From assembly GCA_039720395.1 (NCBI GenBank), contig CM077831.1:35065067-35129066 (forward strand): a stretch of 64,000 nucleotides of DNA. Direction: 5' to 3'. This DNA comes from Liquidambar formosana. Taxonomy: Eukaryota; Streptophyta; Magnoliopsida; Saxifragales; Altingiaceae. Below are positions 12,494 to 24,300 of the stretch, in pieces. The notes under the pieces were generated by a model that had not been told where the DNA came from, searched no databases, and saw only the letters and a list, made by a program, of their open reading frames with translations. Position 1 is the stretch's first letter. Each line of letters begins with the position of its first letter. The translations under genes were made by a program, and so were the position numbers.

Positions 12494-14390
12494 GTTGGTG
12501 GAGTGGATGAAGAAACAAGGAACCTAATCAGGCAAGCTTGATCAACAAGGCCAATGGATTGCATGATCATGCAGCACCTATAGGAGACCAAGGATGGGAA
12601 CCACCATTTTGACTGGCATAGCAGAAGCAAGGCAACGAGAAGCCGAGGTCACAAAGAGGTCTTCTTAATTTCTTCTTCCTTTTTGCTTGAGTAATGGTTA
12701 GATGTTAGTACGTCAGCATGAAGATAGGTTTTCAAACCATCCAATATCATGCTAATGAGACTTTAGTGCTTCACCACTTAGGCTAAGTGGGGTATCTCCC
12801 ACACAGGTCATCAAAAAAAAGTAATGACCAGAAAAAAGAGCCAAACTCGAGGTTTACTAAAGTAATTTTTACACTATGCTATATAAATTTAACATATTTT
12901 ATGAAACATAGAGATGCTGTCTTTAATACACTGTTTATTTAGAAGGATTATGGTGGGCTTTGAAGCCATCCAATCCATCACCTCACTCTATGTGATACTA
13001 ATCCTGGACCCTGTACTAGTCATATATTCACGTAGTTTTGCATGTTGAATTTCTATTTTTATTTCTATTTATATTTATAGAATAAAATAAAATGTTATGT
13101 AGTGCTCAAATGGGGACTACCCTGTATATCTTAATTCTTAAGGAGCTAGTTATGGATTCAATATTATGCTGTCTCTTAGCAGACTTCATTTTTATCATGC
13201 ATTGATAACTTGCCTAACAAATATGATTCGTGAGGACCGAAGCTGACATCAAGTAGTTCGAATTAAGGCTTTGTTAAGTTGAGTAGTTTAAGAACAACTT
13301 TAGCTAGTGCTACGTACTTTTGAGGGCTAGTTTTTTCAATGAGTAAATTCATTTCTGGAAAAACACTCAAGCTGGCGTCAACCCATCTTACTGCTTCCAA
13401 ATCATATGAAAGTTGACTTCGATCATTTTTGTTTTTTCTTCTTCTTTGTTGGAAGAGCTGTATTCTACCCTTGTGGGTCCAACAATATTTGTCATTCTCT
13501 ATATCCAATGCTATCCATATACTGTTGAAAAGAACATTAAAGAACATGCATGAAGCCTAAAATTCTTGATGCTCTTCCTTTTCCATGAGCTTCTTATTGT
13601 GTTTCTTTTCAATGCTATATTATCTTTATCGAGTTAATGATATTTAGTATTCCATTTTCAGGAGGATTTACAAGTATATTCCACCACATTGGAGATTTTA
13701 GATCATTGAGATAGTTCACATGCACGACCTCTATGACCAATGGAATTCAGCCGAAGGAAGAAATTGATTTGGCACTGTCTTCACTGCACATTGGTGATCT
13801 ACTGTACTAATAGTAAGTGGTTTCCTTCATGTATATGAAAATGGCTAACGATGGAAATTTCTATCTTAATGCTTCATTGAATTATTAATTTGTTGTAGTA
13901 CTCAAATCATTTTCTATGAACGTAAATTTACTAGCTACCATTTAAACTTCTGTTCTGTATATCAATTAATCGTATACATGCATAATATAGATATCGGTTA
14001 GATAGTTTAAATATGAACAATTAGAAATATGACACAATTAATATATTAGAATTTGGTGCAGATACTATTATTTTTCCTAAAACCTCTAATGGTTCATGTA
14101 CTCGACTGCTGCTTGTTGGGATAAGGCTTTGTTGAATTGAGTTTGAGTTTGTTAGGAATTACTTAATTTGACAATAGCTTCTTAAGAAACGTAGTGATCA
14201 TAACTTTCTTATGTGCATGTAAACATATTTTAACAGAAAAAACTTATTTGTTGTTTAACAATAAAATAATCTATCTTCTAATTTTGATAGAAAATGCATG
14301 GGAAAATTTGTGGAATCACGTAGACCATAGAAAATTTTAACTGAGCTGAGAAATCTTTTACAACACCATATAATGAATTGCTTCATAGTT

Positions 14391-14543
14391 TTAATTGATT
14401 TGGGTATATTTCAGAAACCACTAGATGAGCCTAGCTCATAGTTTCATTCTACAAAACCAAAGCATATTTAATTGATTTGGGTATATTTCAGAAACCACTA
14501 GATGAGCCTAGCTCATACTTTCTTCTACAAAACCAAAGCATAT
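14391..14543. repeat. Tandem duplication, 77-bp unit x2
   Basis: A unit beginning TTAATTGATTTGGG and containing AGATGAGCCTAGCTCATA is repeated nearly exactly with a period of 77 bp. A second small duplication (25 bp, ATGAGGCCATTGAAACAG) lies at 14663-14712. Neither carries poly(A) or terminal repeats, so replication slippage is the simplest origin. Confidence 0.75.
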
Positions 14544-16303
14544 TGTGTATCTCAAATTAAAAATGCTAGGGAATATATAATTTAACTTGCCTATAGGGCT
14601 GTCCATCCAAATATATATGTAGGTATAGTGAGTATACATTCCATGAATCCTATAAGCTCATATGAGGCCATTGAAACAGAATAATCATGAGGCCATTGAA
14701 ACAGAATAATCAGAGTATTAAGATATCTAGATCCGCAGTAGACACTTAAACTTCCCTTATGTGTTAGAAACTACCAACGGCAATGATTGATATGTGTCAA
14801 CTCTTTGGTTGTGGTGCATGCTCACTATCAGATATTTAGAATTCATTACCTTGCAGAAAGAAACCATGGGAAACAATTGACAAGGTAGTAATGAGAAGGC
14901 TAATGCATACCACAAATTTGATGGGATAGAGCTGATACCCACAAATTTTAATATTTTATGTAAATTATATAAATAAACAATATGTACATATATATAATTA
15001 AATCAAACCCAAAAGATAGACAAAGGATCTAGCTAGGACAAAGAAAATGTAAAAGACACGAATGATATATATCTTATTCTAGTTATTGCTAAGTAGGATT
15101 AAATGGCTGCCATTACTTGAATTAGTCTTCAAAAGAATCTCCATATTTGTATAGATTTGATCAGCATCTAGCTTCAGATAAGGTCTCCAACATTATACTC
15201 ATTAACCTTTGAACAAACATTGAAGCATGAAGCTATGCCCTCAAATTTATCTTCTTCTTCCCTTCTTCTTCTTTCTTTCTTTCCTTCTTTTTTTTTTTTT
15301 TTTTTTTTGTCTTTTTGTTTTGTTTTTTTTTTTTTTCGATCTCATCCAAAAAATTATTACCTGAGGTAGGGACAGCTAGTATCATTTTTAGTTTTCATGA
15401 TTGATCCCAATTCAACAAAAACTTTCTTCAATAGAATATATCCATCATCAGTCTTCCCAATTTCAGTCATGAAACCAACACGCGCCCTTATATAGCATTC
15501 ATGTTGTCTCTTCATTGTATCTCGATGAGATTTACAACAAATGTATCACTTACAGTCTCTAGAATATTCACCATATATGTACTGATAAATATAACATCTT
15601 TTGTATATATGTGTGTGACATTATCAATAGATGAACTTGTGAGTATATCAAAGTGTGATTTATTGCCATGATAAAGGAATTTGCTATATATATACACTGA
15701 GGCTCCCCAAATTTTGCCCTTCTCTGGTCATTGATTTTCACTCAAATCAGTGAGCTCCGCATCCTATTTCATTATAATCCTGATGGCATCCATGGATTAT
15801 CCATTAACCATCCAACCAATGTACGTTAGATTTGGAGTTAGAGAATACGACCTTTGGGGTCTCAAAATCTCAATTATTCAAATGGTGAAAAAGCTTGAAT
15901 ATTAACAAAATGACTTAGAGATTTTGCACCTCCATTTCATACAAATTTTCCATCTATATAACCACGCCTTCCATTCATTTCCACTTTGAGTTCCCTGTAT
16001 TTTGATTTCAGAACTTTCGAACTGAGAGAAAAAGATGGCTATAACCAGTCGATTCCTTAAGTAAATGAAATACATTAATTCACAAACAAATCTATCACAA
16101 GTTTAATATATATAACGTACTATTCGATTTCTGGTTTGTTTACAATAACAATAACACATTACAAACAGCACAACATGCAGCAATAAAAAGGAAAACATGA
16201 AGTGGAAGAAGATACATGAAATAACAATCCAAACCCTAGTATTTTATCTCCTCATAAACCAACCACCACCTGCAGTTTCATATAAAAGGCAAGCAGGCAA
16301 CTC

Positions 16304-17403
16304 TCAGAAATGCTTCTCAACATGATCATTAAACCTCTTAGCATCATTTTGGTTAAATGCAGATGCAGAAGACAGAACTGCAGCTTGCACTTCTTCCCAG
16401 GTGGTACCAAACCCGAAAGTCTGTGCAGAAGAGATCAAAATATCGGAAACCGGCACAATCCCATTAGGCTGCTGTTGCTGTTGTTGAACCTGGTGTTGGC
16501 TGGCAAACGCATCTTCATTGATTAGAGAGTTCAAAAATGAAGAGAACACGTCTTCAGTGCAATAATTTATACCGTCGTCGACCTCCTCAGTGCTGAGCCC
16601 ATGGCTGCTTCTCAAACCCAAGCCGGAACTATCTGAATTTTGCAAATTGACATTATCAATCCCTGCTGCCCCAGTTTGATACTGATCCAAGTTGGTGCCT
16701 TCAAAATCCCCAGTTCCATTATTGACGAGGATTCGTTTGCCACGAACCATTTCTTCTAAGCCAGCAGAAGGAGGATTTCGGGTAGGGCTTGGGATGCGAT
16801 TTGCTTTGGATGAAGAAGGTTTTGCATCAGAGGTGGAATTAGGGTTTAGTGGCTTGTGGGTTCTTGGGTCTATTCCTTGGCTGATCAACTTCTTGCTGAG
16901 GTGAGTGTTCCAGTAGTTCTTTATTTCATTGTCTGTGCGTCCTGGAATTCTCCCAGCGATCAAAGACCACCTACAATTAAGAACCCATTTGTATATCAAA
17001 GTTAAGATCCAAAAGAATCGATATTAAATACATATATAGAGAGAGCGATATTAGAAAGAGAGAATAGCAATATCTGAAAAAGAGTGCACCGTGAAACCCT
17101 AAGGTTAGAAGAGAGATAGTAAGCCGTATATCGAAACCCTAAGTGAGGAGATGACGAATCCACAAGTGAAAGGATGCAGTGCACAATCAGACCCTAAAAG
17201 TCAGATCAGACATATATGTGTGTGTGTGTGTTAAAGTTAATGTCATGTTTGGATGCCGACAATATGCAGTACACGATCAAACCCTGAAACCTAAATCACA
17301 GATACACACAGACAGAGAGAGAGTAAGCACCCAAATGAGAGAAAGAAGATGGCTGAAGTAAAAAGATGCAGTGCTCAATCAAACCCTGAAACCCAGCTCA
17401 CCT

Positions 17404-17438
<35 letters not shown>

Positions 17439-17824
17439 TCAAGGGAGAATGAGCTGTTTATCGAAACCCTAATTCAGTGCACAATCAAAGCCTAAAACCC
17501 AATTCACCGATGCAGATGAAGAAAGAAGTATATACCGGTTGCCGAGGAGGCGATGAAGGCGAAGAATGAGATCTTCTTCGTCGGGGGCGATCTGGCCGCG
17601 TTTGACGGAAGGACGAAGGTAATTCATCCAACGGAGACGACAGCTCTTGCCACATCGGAGTAAGCCGGCTCGCTTGGGCAAGGTTCGCCAACGGCCTTCG
17701 CCTTCTTTGTTAATGTAATTGGCTAAGAGCTCGTCTTCTTCGGGTGTCCATGGCCCTCTCTTCAACCCTACCTTGCTGCAGCATGGCGTCTTGGTCGTCG
17801 TCCCAGTCGATGGTGATGGGTTCC

Positions 17825-17828
<4 letters not shown>
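16304..17828 (-). CDS. MYB5: R2R3-MYB transcription factor, MYB5 type
   Basis: Two exons (17828-17536 and 16970-16304, intron 565 bp) encode 319 aa. R2 covers about residues 24-71 ([36 protein letters not shown]) and R3 about 77-122 ([35 protein letters not shown]). R3 contains a complete bHLH-interaction signature [D/E]Lx2Rx3Lx6Lx3R. The linker after R3 ([15 protein letters not shown]) and a C-terminal [12 protein letters not shown] motif match Arabidopsis MYB5, which acts with bHLH and WD40 partners in proanthocyanidin, seed-coat mucilage and trichome programmes. The C-terminal half also has a polyglutamine run. I chose ATG 17828 (MRNPSPS); an in-frame ATG at 17867 would only add an Arg-Glu run translated from the (GA)n leader. 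The intron splits Arg98. Assignment to MYB5 rather than another MYB clade is by motif recognition. Confidence 0.9.
17090..17520. repeat. MYB intron: four degenerate ~100-bp repeats with telo-boxes
   Basis: Inside the MYB5-type intron, a core like ATGCAGTGCACAATCAAACC recurs at about 17174, 17264, 17366 and 17473 (spacing 90-107 bp), each followed by CCTRAAA. Three exact telo-box motifs AAACCCTAA stand at 17094, 17134 and 17464, and (GA)n lies at about 17417-17438. The intron therefore appears built by tandem duplication. Confidence 0.6.
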
Positions 17829-17870
<42 letters not shown>

Positions 17871-17900
17871 TCTATTTCTCTCTCTCTCTCTCTCTCTATC
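17829..17900 (-). repeat. (GA)n microsatellite in the MYB leader
   Basis: CT repeats on the plus strand (GA on the transcribed strand) run almost uninterrupted upstream of the MYB start codon, so they probably lie in the 5' UTR or core promoter. GAGA-type repeats in plant leaders bind BPC factors; length polymorphism is likely. Confidence 0.7.
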
Positions 17901-20152
17901 TCTATCTGATACTCTCTCTATTTTATCCCTTCTTGGATGATAATGTGCTTCTGCTTTTTCTTGGTACTACGATGATGGGTTTTCTCTCTCTATTTCTCCC
18001 TGTGTCTGCTGAGATCGCAGCTCTCTGTTGAGCGTTCAGGAATTGGTGCATTCAACGAAATGCTTGGTCCACGCGACTTTGGAGAGCCTGAAGGACACGC
18101 GCCAATGAATACGGGACAAGAGCACCAGACAAACTGTTTGTTTGTTTGGTTCTTTTTTTTAATATTCTTTTTGTCTTTTTAACTGTCTTTTCTCTTAATT
18201 TCTCATTAAGTTCAACTATTTTTTGCACAAGCACATCATCTGTAATTTTTCATTGGTTTTTGACATTTATTTTATCTTTGCAGTAGGGGAATGATCATGA
18301 CTCAGCATTTGCTAGATGTTACAGGTTTAATTATGGGGACAAGATTTTGTAATTTGATTATATGATTGTATATTTTGTTAAAATACTAGGGCATGTGTGA
18401 TTGTTATATGAAGATTGAATTGTTTCAGTGTGTTTTCTTACATTTTGTGAACTATAATTCATTATTGCAAATGAAGTGATTTCACCGTCATCTCTAATGA
18501 CCCTTAAACGATTGAAAGGGAAGCATTTATCTACTATCAAAATTGATTATGTACCATAATTAAATTATGATTATCATTGCAAATTTTTTAATGGCCCCAC
18601 CCGAGAAGATAAAGCATGTGTGTTCCTCTCTATATAAACTATAAATGGAGTCGATCAATATCCCTATTCAATTTTTAGTTAAATTGAACCCACATCAATC
18701 ACTATGTGATTAAGACAATTTTTTTTACGGTTAATCACCCATGAAATATATTGATTATTGAGTGATAGGAAAGTGAATCTACGCGCCTTGAGTGCACATG
18801 GGAATTGCACCCTGAAAAAGGATCCAGGACAGCGGGGTTGGGCTCTCTCTATGTCGTAAATTGAGTGGGACCCACACACCACTCAGCCACTCACGTCTTC
18901 AAGGGATTAGAATATGCGTTCAGATGCCGGCTTTGCAGAGTAACTGCTACACCAATAGCGCACCCGATAAATACCCTTTGCTTTCAAAACTCCGATAAAC
19001 AGTGCTCTTGGATCTGTGAGTTGATATCTGGTACCTCCGCAAGCATCTGGATTTTCGGGAGTAGGAGATCGGACGGTCTCGATTTCATGACAGGGTGCCG
19101 TGAACCGTGTTCCTTGACTCCTCGAAACAAAAAGTGGGTCTGCGGGCTGTATTTTCAACGCATGCCTAAAAATGCATTTTTTTTATTATAATTTATATAA
19201 ATAATGACAAATTTTAATCAAAAAAGGTAACTGGAATGAGAGAAAAGTGTTTTCAAAATTACAACAGTATTCTTTGTATTCCTGTGTCCCTGGAATTCGA
19301 AAACTACAGATTGCTTTCTTAGGATCTATATTTTTAGTTTTGGTGGGAAAGCCCTTCCGTAGTGGCTAAGTAATCGAAGAGTCCTGTTGTTCTCAAAAAG
19401 GGGCAAAAAAAAATTGTAATTTAAAAGTCACGTTAATATAAAGAAGTCGTCAAGTGCCCCATTGAGAGCGTGAGTATTATAGAGATTTTGATTTCGATTT
19501 TACGTGAGTGAACGTATTCTCCTATTGTTTGACCAAAAAAAAAATGAAAAAATAATAAGTTTATCATCGTAGGAAAATAAATTAATGACAAATACCTAGT
19601 GTGTATACATCCAACATGCAAGTAGTTCCCAATCTAATGAAGATTTATCTAATCGGATCAAAGCAAGCGAACATATATGTTCAATACAATTGGGAATGGT
19701 TATGGGCAAACCGCATGATGATGTCATCGTGACTGTCTATGACCTCCGTGTAAAAATAAAAAATAAAAATAAAATTAAAAACATGATGGCTCAAACACTT
19801 CAGTTGTACTTAAAAGATCAGAACGAGGGGATACAATTTTTATACACCGTCAAATCTCACTAACAGTCTCACTCATTATAGGGACATTCATTTTTTAAAA
19901 CGACTTAAAAATACAATAAAATAATTCTAGTATAAAATTCATGTCGCTTAATAATGATTCCATTTGACAATTTTATTCCATGATAGCAGGGTTAAAACCC
20001 ATAATTTTCCCCTCCACAAGGTAATAAGATCCTCTAGCCACAATAATCATCGCAATGATGCATACTTACTCCATGTGATCCTGTGGATAACACGAAGAAC
20101 AATAGTTCCTACTTAAAAATCGTGGGCCTTGCAAACCTGTTGTATTAGCTGC
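17901..20152. other. Intergenic region upstream of the MYB gene
   Basis: No gene recognised. The stretch 18790-19160 is clearly richer in G+C than its surroundings and contains open frames on both strands, but neither translation resembles a known domain. The rest is AT-rich sequence with short homopolymers. Confidence 0.5.
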
Positions 20153-20161
20153 CTCTTTCTA

Positions 20162-20774
20162 GGGAACGGCTATTGCAACCCCTCAAACCTATTAGTTGCC
20201 CCCCCCTGATATCCTCACCCTCCAAATTTACATACTCACTCCCTCTCAAAGACTAAAATACCCTTCATTCTCATCCACCCCACACTCCCATGGACAGTGA
20301 CGACCAGCGAGAAAAAGAAGAAGAAGAGACAACGACAGCAATGGCGACCGGCGACCGATAACGAAGCGAGGAAGGGCAACGGTAACGACGCCATTTTTTT
20401 CAGATCTGTGTGTTTTCCGACACTCTTCTCTCTTCTTTCTTTCTTTCTTTCTTTTTTTTTCCCTCTACTAGTCAAATTTGTGTGTTCCTCCATTTTTTCC
20501 GACAATGGGAGGGAAGAGAAAGAAAAGGAAAAAAAAAAAAATAGAAGAAAGAAAGAAAGAAAGAAAGAGGGAAGAGGAGGAAGGAAGAAGAGGGCTATTG
20601 ACGGTAGGGAGGGGAGGGAGGACTTGCCGACGAGAGAGGGGTGCAAGAGAGGGGTTTTGGGAAGGAAAAGAAAAAAAAAAGGAAGAAGAGAAGAAGAGGG
20701 AAAGGGAGGAGGAAGAAGAAGGGTGCAGTGCTCGCCACCAATGAGAGAGGGGTGCGGGAGAGGGGTTCTAGAAG

Positions 20775-20818
<44 letters not shown>

Positions 20819-21028
20819 AAGAAGAAGAAGAAGAAGGGTGCAAAGCTTGCCATCACCGATGGGGTAGGGTGCCGGAGAGAATTGCTAGTGAGGAGGGGTG
20901 CAGGAGAAGGGACGGGTGAGGGTACTTAAGCCTTTTTTGGTAATTTTGCATAATAATATTTTTAATTAAAAAATATGGGGGTGGGGAGGGGGGACTTAGA
21001 GGTTTGTGGGGTTGCAATAGCCGTTCCC
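20162..21028. mobile_element. Mutator-like (MULE) non-autonomous element, 867 bp, exact 9-bp TSD
   Basis: Termini GGGAACGGCTATTGCAACCCC and GGGGTTGCAATAGCCGTTCCC are inverted repeats, matching the element at 11175-11560. CTCTTTCTA is present exactly on both sides (20153-20161 and 21029-21037), the 9-bp target duplication diagnostic for Mutator-type transposition. The interior is a purine-rich array: a unit containing GAGAGAGGGGTGC, then GAGAGGGGTT, A runs and GAAGAAGAAGGGTGCA is repeated two to three times, including a long poly(A) near 20776-20816. Long ORFs here are low-complexity artefacts. A G+C-rich patch near 20290-20400 could be captured host sequence, but I cannot identify it. Confidence 0.85.
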
Positions 21029-21389
21029 CTCTTTCTATTGGGAGCTATAGTGACTCGACTCCTTGAGGCCCCAAAGCAGTTTAGGCAGGCAAGGAAGCCT
21101 AGCCCATGAAACAAGTTTGTTGTACAAAACACAGCCTGTGCCAATTATACCAATAATATTTCCAATCAACAGTAACCATGCATATTATACCCATAAGCAT
21201 AACATGACTCACTATTTGGGAGCCCACTAGGCCACTTGGGTCCACACTCACACTCGCTTTGTTTGAATGATCATCTCATCGTGCGAGTGTGTTAAAAAGT
21301 TCCTATCAAATTCACCGATTCTACAAGAAAATCACCAGTCAGATATATCCATAGCAATTTGATTCTTAGAAAACTGACACCTAGAGTTG

Positions 21390-24300
21390 TCATGTCGGCA
21401 TGGTCTGCAATCTTATATGCTTGTACTTTTGCTCAGTGTTGAAGCATCTTGCACTCTCTGTCAAGCCTTTGGATAAAAGGAGCTTCAATGCACCAACCCC
21501 CTCTTGTAAAGCAGCATCGATCTGGTCCCAAAAAACATGACACAATAGTAAGCAAAAAAATTGCTCATGTAATTACTGGACGAAAAGCATAACCTTGCCC
21601 AGTTCAAGAAATAAATTAATTCGTTTGGAGCAAGAGAAATTGCTGAGTGTCCATCATAGAATTATGGCATGATGTTGCATTATTGCATACCAAAGAAATA
21701 GTATAACTTGAAAAGTAACAAAGAATTGAAGAACTAAGTAACACATTTCAGATCTGAATATCTGACAGGCTTAACTAACAAATCTGACAATTCAAATTCA
21801 ATATATTTGTGATTTTAAAGCAGGTGGAATAATTCTCAGGAATGCCATGTAAACTGTATGGTAATTTCTGTTATCCCCAAATCCTCCTGACAACGAAATG
21901 ATTGTCTTGAATATGAGAAGGACACGTTTTCTAACACTACAATGATAAGAAAACAACTTACTCGTTCTCGAGCCGTTGCATTGAATTTTTGAAGCAAAAA
22001 CGCTTTGGGGTCCATTTGACCAGGAGGCCTCCCAATACCTAACTCAGAATAATTAGCAATGACAGAAAATATTTGAAGCAGTTAAAGAACAAATAAAATG
22101 TCTGGATTTCACACTAACCAATTCTTAGTCGAGCAAACTCCCTGTTCCCTCGAAAATTATATATTACACTCTTCAACCTGGTATATCGCAAAAGCAATTA
22201 AAGAAAAGTAAAATTCCATGAGCAAAAATTAGAATTCTTTGTTTCTTCATATTTAAAACAACACTTAGAATTCTTTGTTTCTTCATATTTAAGGACAACC
22301 CTTATTCCATAAACTAATAAAAAAAGACACGAACAGAAACTCTTACTTGATAAAATATTAAGTTATTAATTATTTATTAGTTGGTCAACAACATTTGAAT
22401 TGTTCATTGATTTCACGCTTTTTCTTAGTCACAGTATTTTCTTCTATATATATAAAAGCTTCTTTATTCATACCCGTTATGGCTTCCATGACCTCCTTCA
22501 TGGTGAAGACGAAGCACCCCACACGGCAAGCCCATGTCATCATGAAACTACAACCACAAAAGATAAATGTACATAACCGCAAAATCTCATCAATTAACCA
22601 AAAGCCAAATGAGAAAAATGGTACAATCAACTGCGTAAGAGAGACTACCACAAGCACACGATTAAGAGGTAGCTTATAGTAAGCTGCAAGTGGTCCAGTC
22701 TGCAGTTTAAGTAAGAAAAAACACAAGTTACTGCATCACAATACATAATTCTGTGAGATTTTATACATATAAACAATAATTCATTGACACGGTCGAGTAA
22801 TATCCTAAAATGGACACTTCCATGAATTTTGTATTTGGTGTAAACTTTAACCATTAAAAATAAAAAACAAACCACTAAAAAGTTGTAGAAGTATTAATAA
22901 TGTCTTCTTGCATATTCACTCTGGAATATAATGAACAGAATAGGTCAGGAAATCAAAGCACTGTACAGTGTGAAGCTCAACAGCAAAAGGTAACTTCACT
23001 GTCACCCCATTGGTATATCGAGTAAATGATCCTCTGCAAATAAAAAAAATATATCTATATATATTTTGTGATGATTAAGATTCAAACACTTCTAACCTGA
23101 AGTCACACTACCATCCCAAGTGCCTCACCAAAATAGATTAGAGTTGATACTTAACAGCACAAAACCCACTCCTGCGCTTCCAATTTGTAAAACGTTACAT
23201 TCTTAGTGAAAGTGTTCTATTCACGTCCTTTTCAGCCTTCTGCATCTAAGCACCTTGAAGTCAATCCAACTCATGTCACCTGAACAATGCCATTATTATT
23301 TTCGGTTGATTGTGGCCAAACCATCTCAATTGGTGGCTTGGTGCCACGTTATTCTATCACATATTGTGGCTACTCCTACATCTTCCAAATACAAAATTTT
23401 CTAGTTGCATTATTCCTGATCTTTTCTGAACTCACTAATAAATAGGGTATGAACCCAAAAATGCAATAATAGTTAAATGGAATCAATAACTCATAATCAA
23501 GCAGGTAATAGGACAAGTATGGTCAGGGGCAGATGCATGTGGGGGCCTTTGGGGGCACGTGCCCCCGCTGACTCAACTAATTTTTTTTTTTTTTTTTTTT
23601 TGGGGAAATTACCTTTTGGTTATTACTTCCCAATGTAAGACCAAAAAAAAGGAACTTGATAGTCATTTTGAAGCATATATACAATCAATTTGTAGTAAGT
23701 TGACAGGCAATACCGTTTATTTGGTATTACACTGGGAAGTGGTCACTGAAAGGGAATTTCCCAAAGAAAATGACAGTCAACCGACGACTATCAACGGCTT
23801 ACGGTGCACCCATTGGAGATAACTCCTAGCTCCGCCCCTGGGTACGGTTCTAAGTCCAAATGGAAAACAGAGTATTGCAAATACACCACCATACATCTCT
23901 TGTGCTTTCTTTTGTTGTGACCAAAATCCTTAATATATTCAATCTATATTTCCCATGCATATAACTACTACAATTCTGTAAATCTCCATTTGGTTACTAA
24001 ATATATAAGATCCTTACAGGAACTTCCAGAACAGTTTATTCAACAATTGCATTAGATGATAATGCCAGATCAAATAACCAGACAAGATGAAAACTATATA
24101 TGGAAGAATGTGCATACTTTAAAGATAATAATTTCAGAAATTGGGAGGAAATGTCTCAACTACTTACAGATTCACCACTCAAATTCATGTACGTCTGAGG
24201 CTTTGCAAGGAGAACAGGAACATCGCCGACAGAACCTGAAATAGATTGCCAAAAATCCATGAAATTCACATAGACAAGCAAACATAAATATATATATATA

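Larger units (their letters stand above)
4107..16303. other. Gene-poor intergenic region with repeats
   Basis: About 12 kb between the hydrolase and MYB genes. I found no coding sequence with recognisable domains. It holds the MITEs, tandem duplications and one hAT-like end listed separately, homopolymer tracts (poly-T near 5813-5839, poly-C near 7912-7930, poly-T near 15290-15335) and AT-rich unique sequence. A tRNA-like A-box motif (GTGGTCTAATGG, about 6424) suggests a decayed SINE, but no clear B box or target duplication follows. Confidence 0.6.

Noticed and set aside
12227..12630. Overlapping ORFs in the CT-rich half of a MITE-like element
   Set aside because: All frames are open because of composition; no motif or start context supports coding.
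17829..17867. Upstream in-frame ATG adding an Arg-Glu run to the MYB protein
   Set aside because: The extension is only translated (GA)n; MYB proteins of this clade begin near the R2 domain.
18865..19191. 108-codon plus-strand ORF and 83-codon minus-strand ORF
   Set aside because: Neither resembles a known protein; openness follows from higher G+C content.
20236..20929. Long open frames of about 206-210 codons on both strands
   Set aside because: They arise from purine/pyrimidine tracts inside a MULE; the translations are Phe/Ser/Leu or Lys/Glu/Arg runs with no domain.
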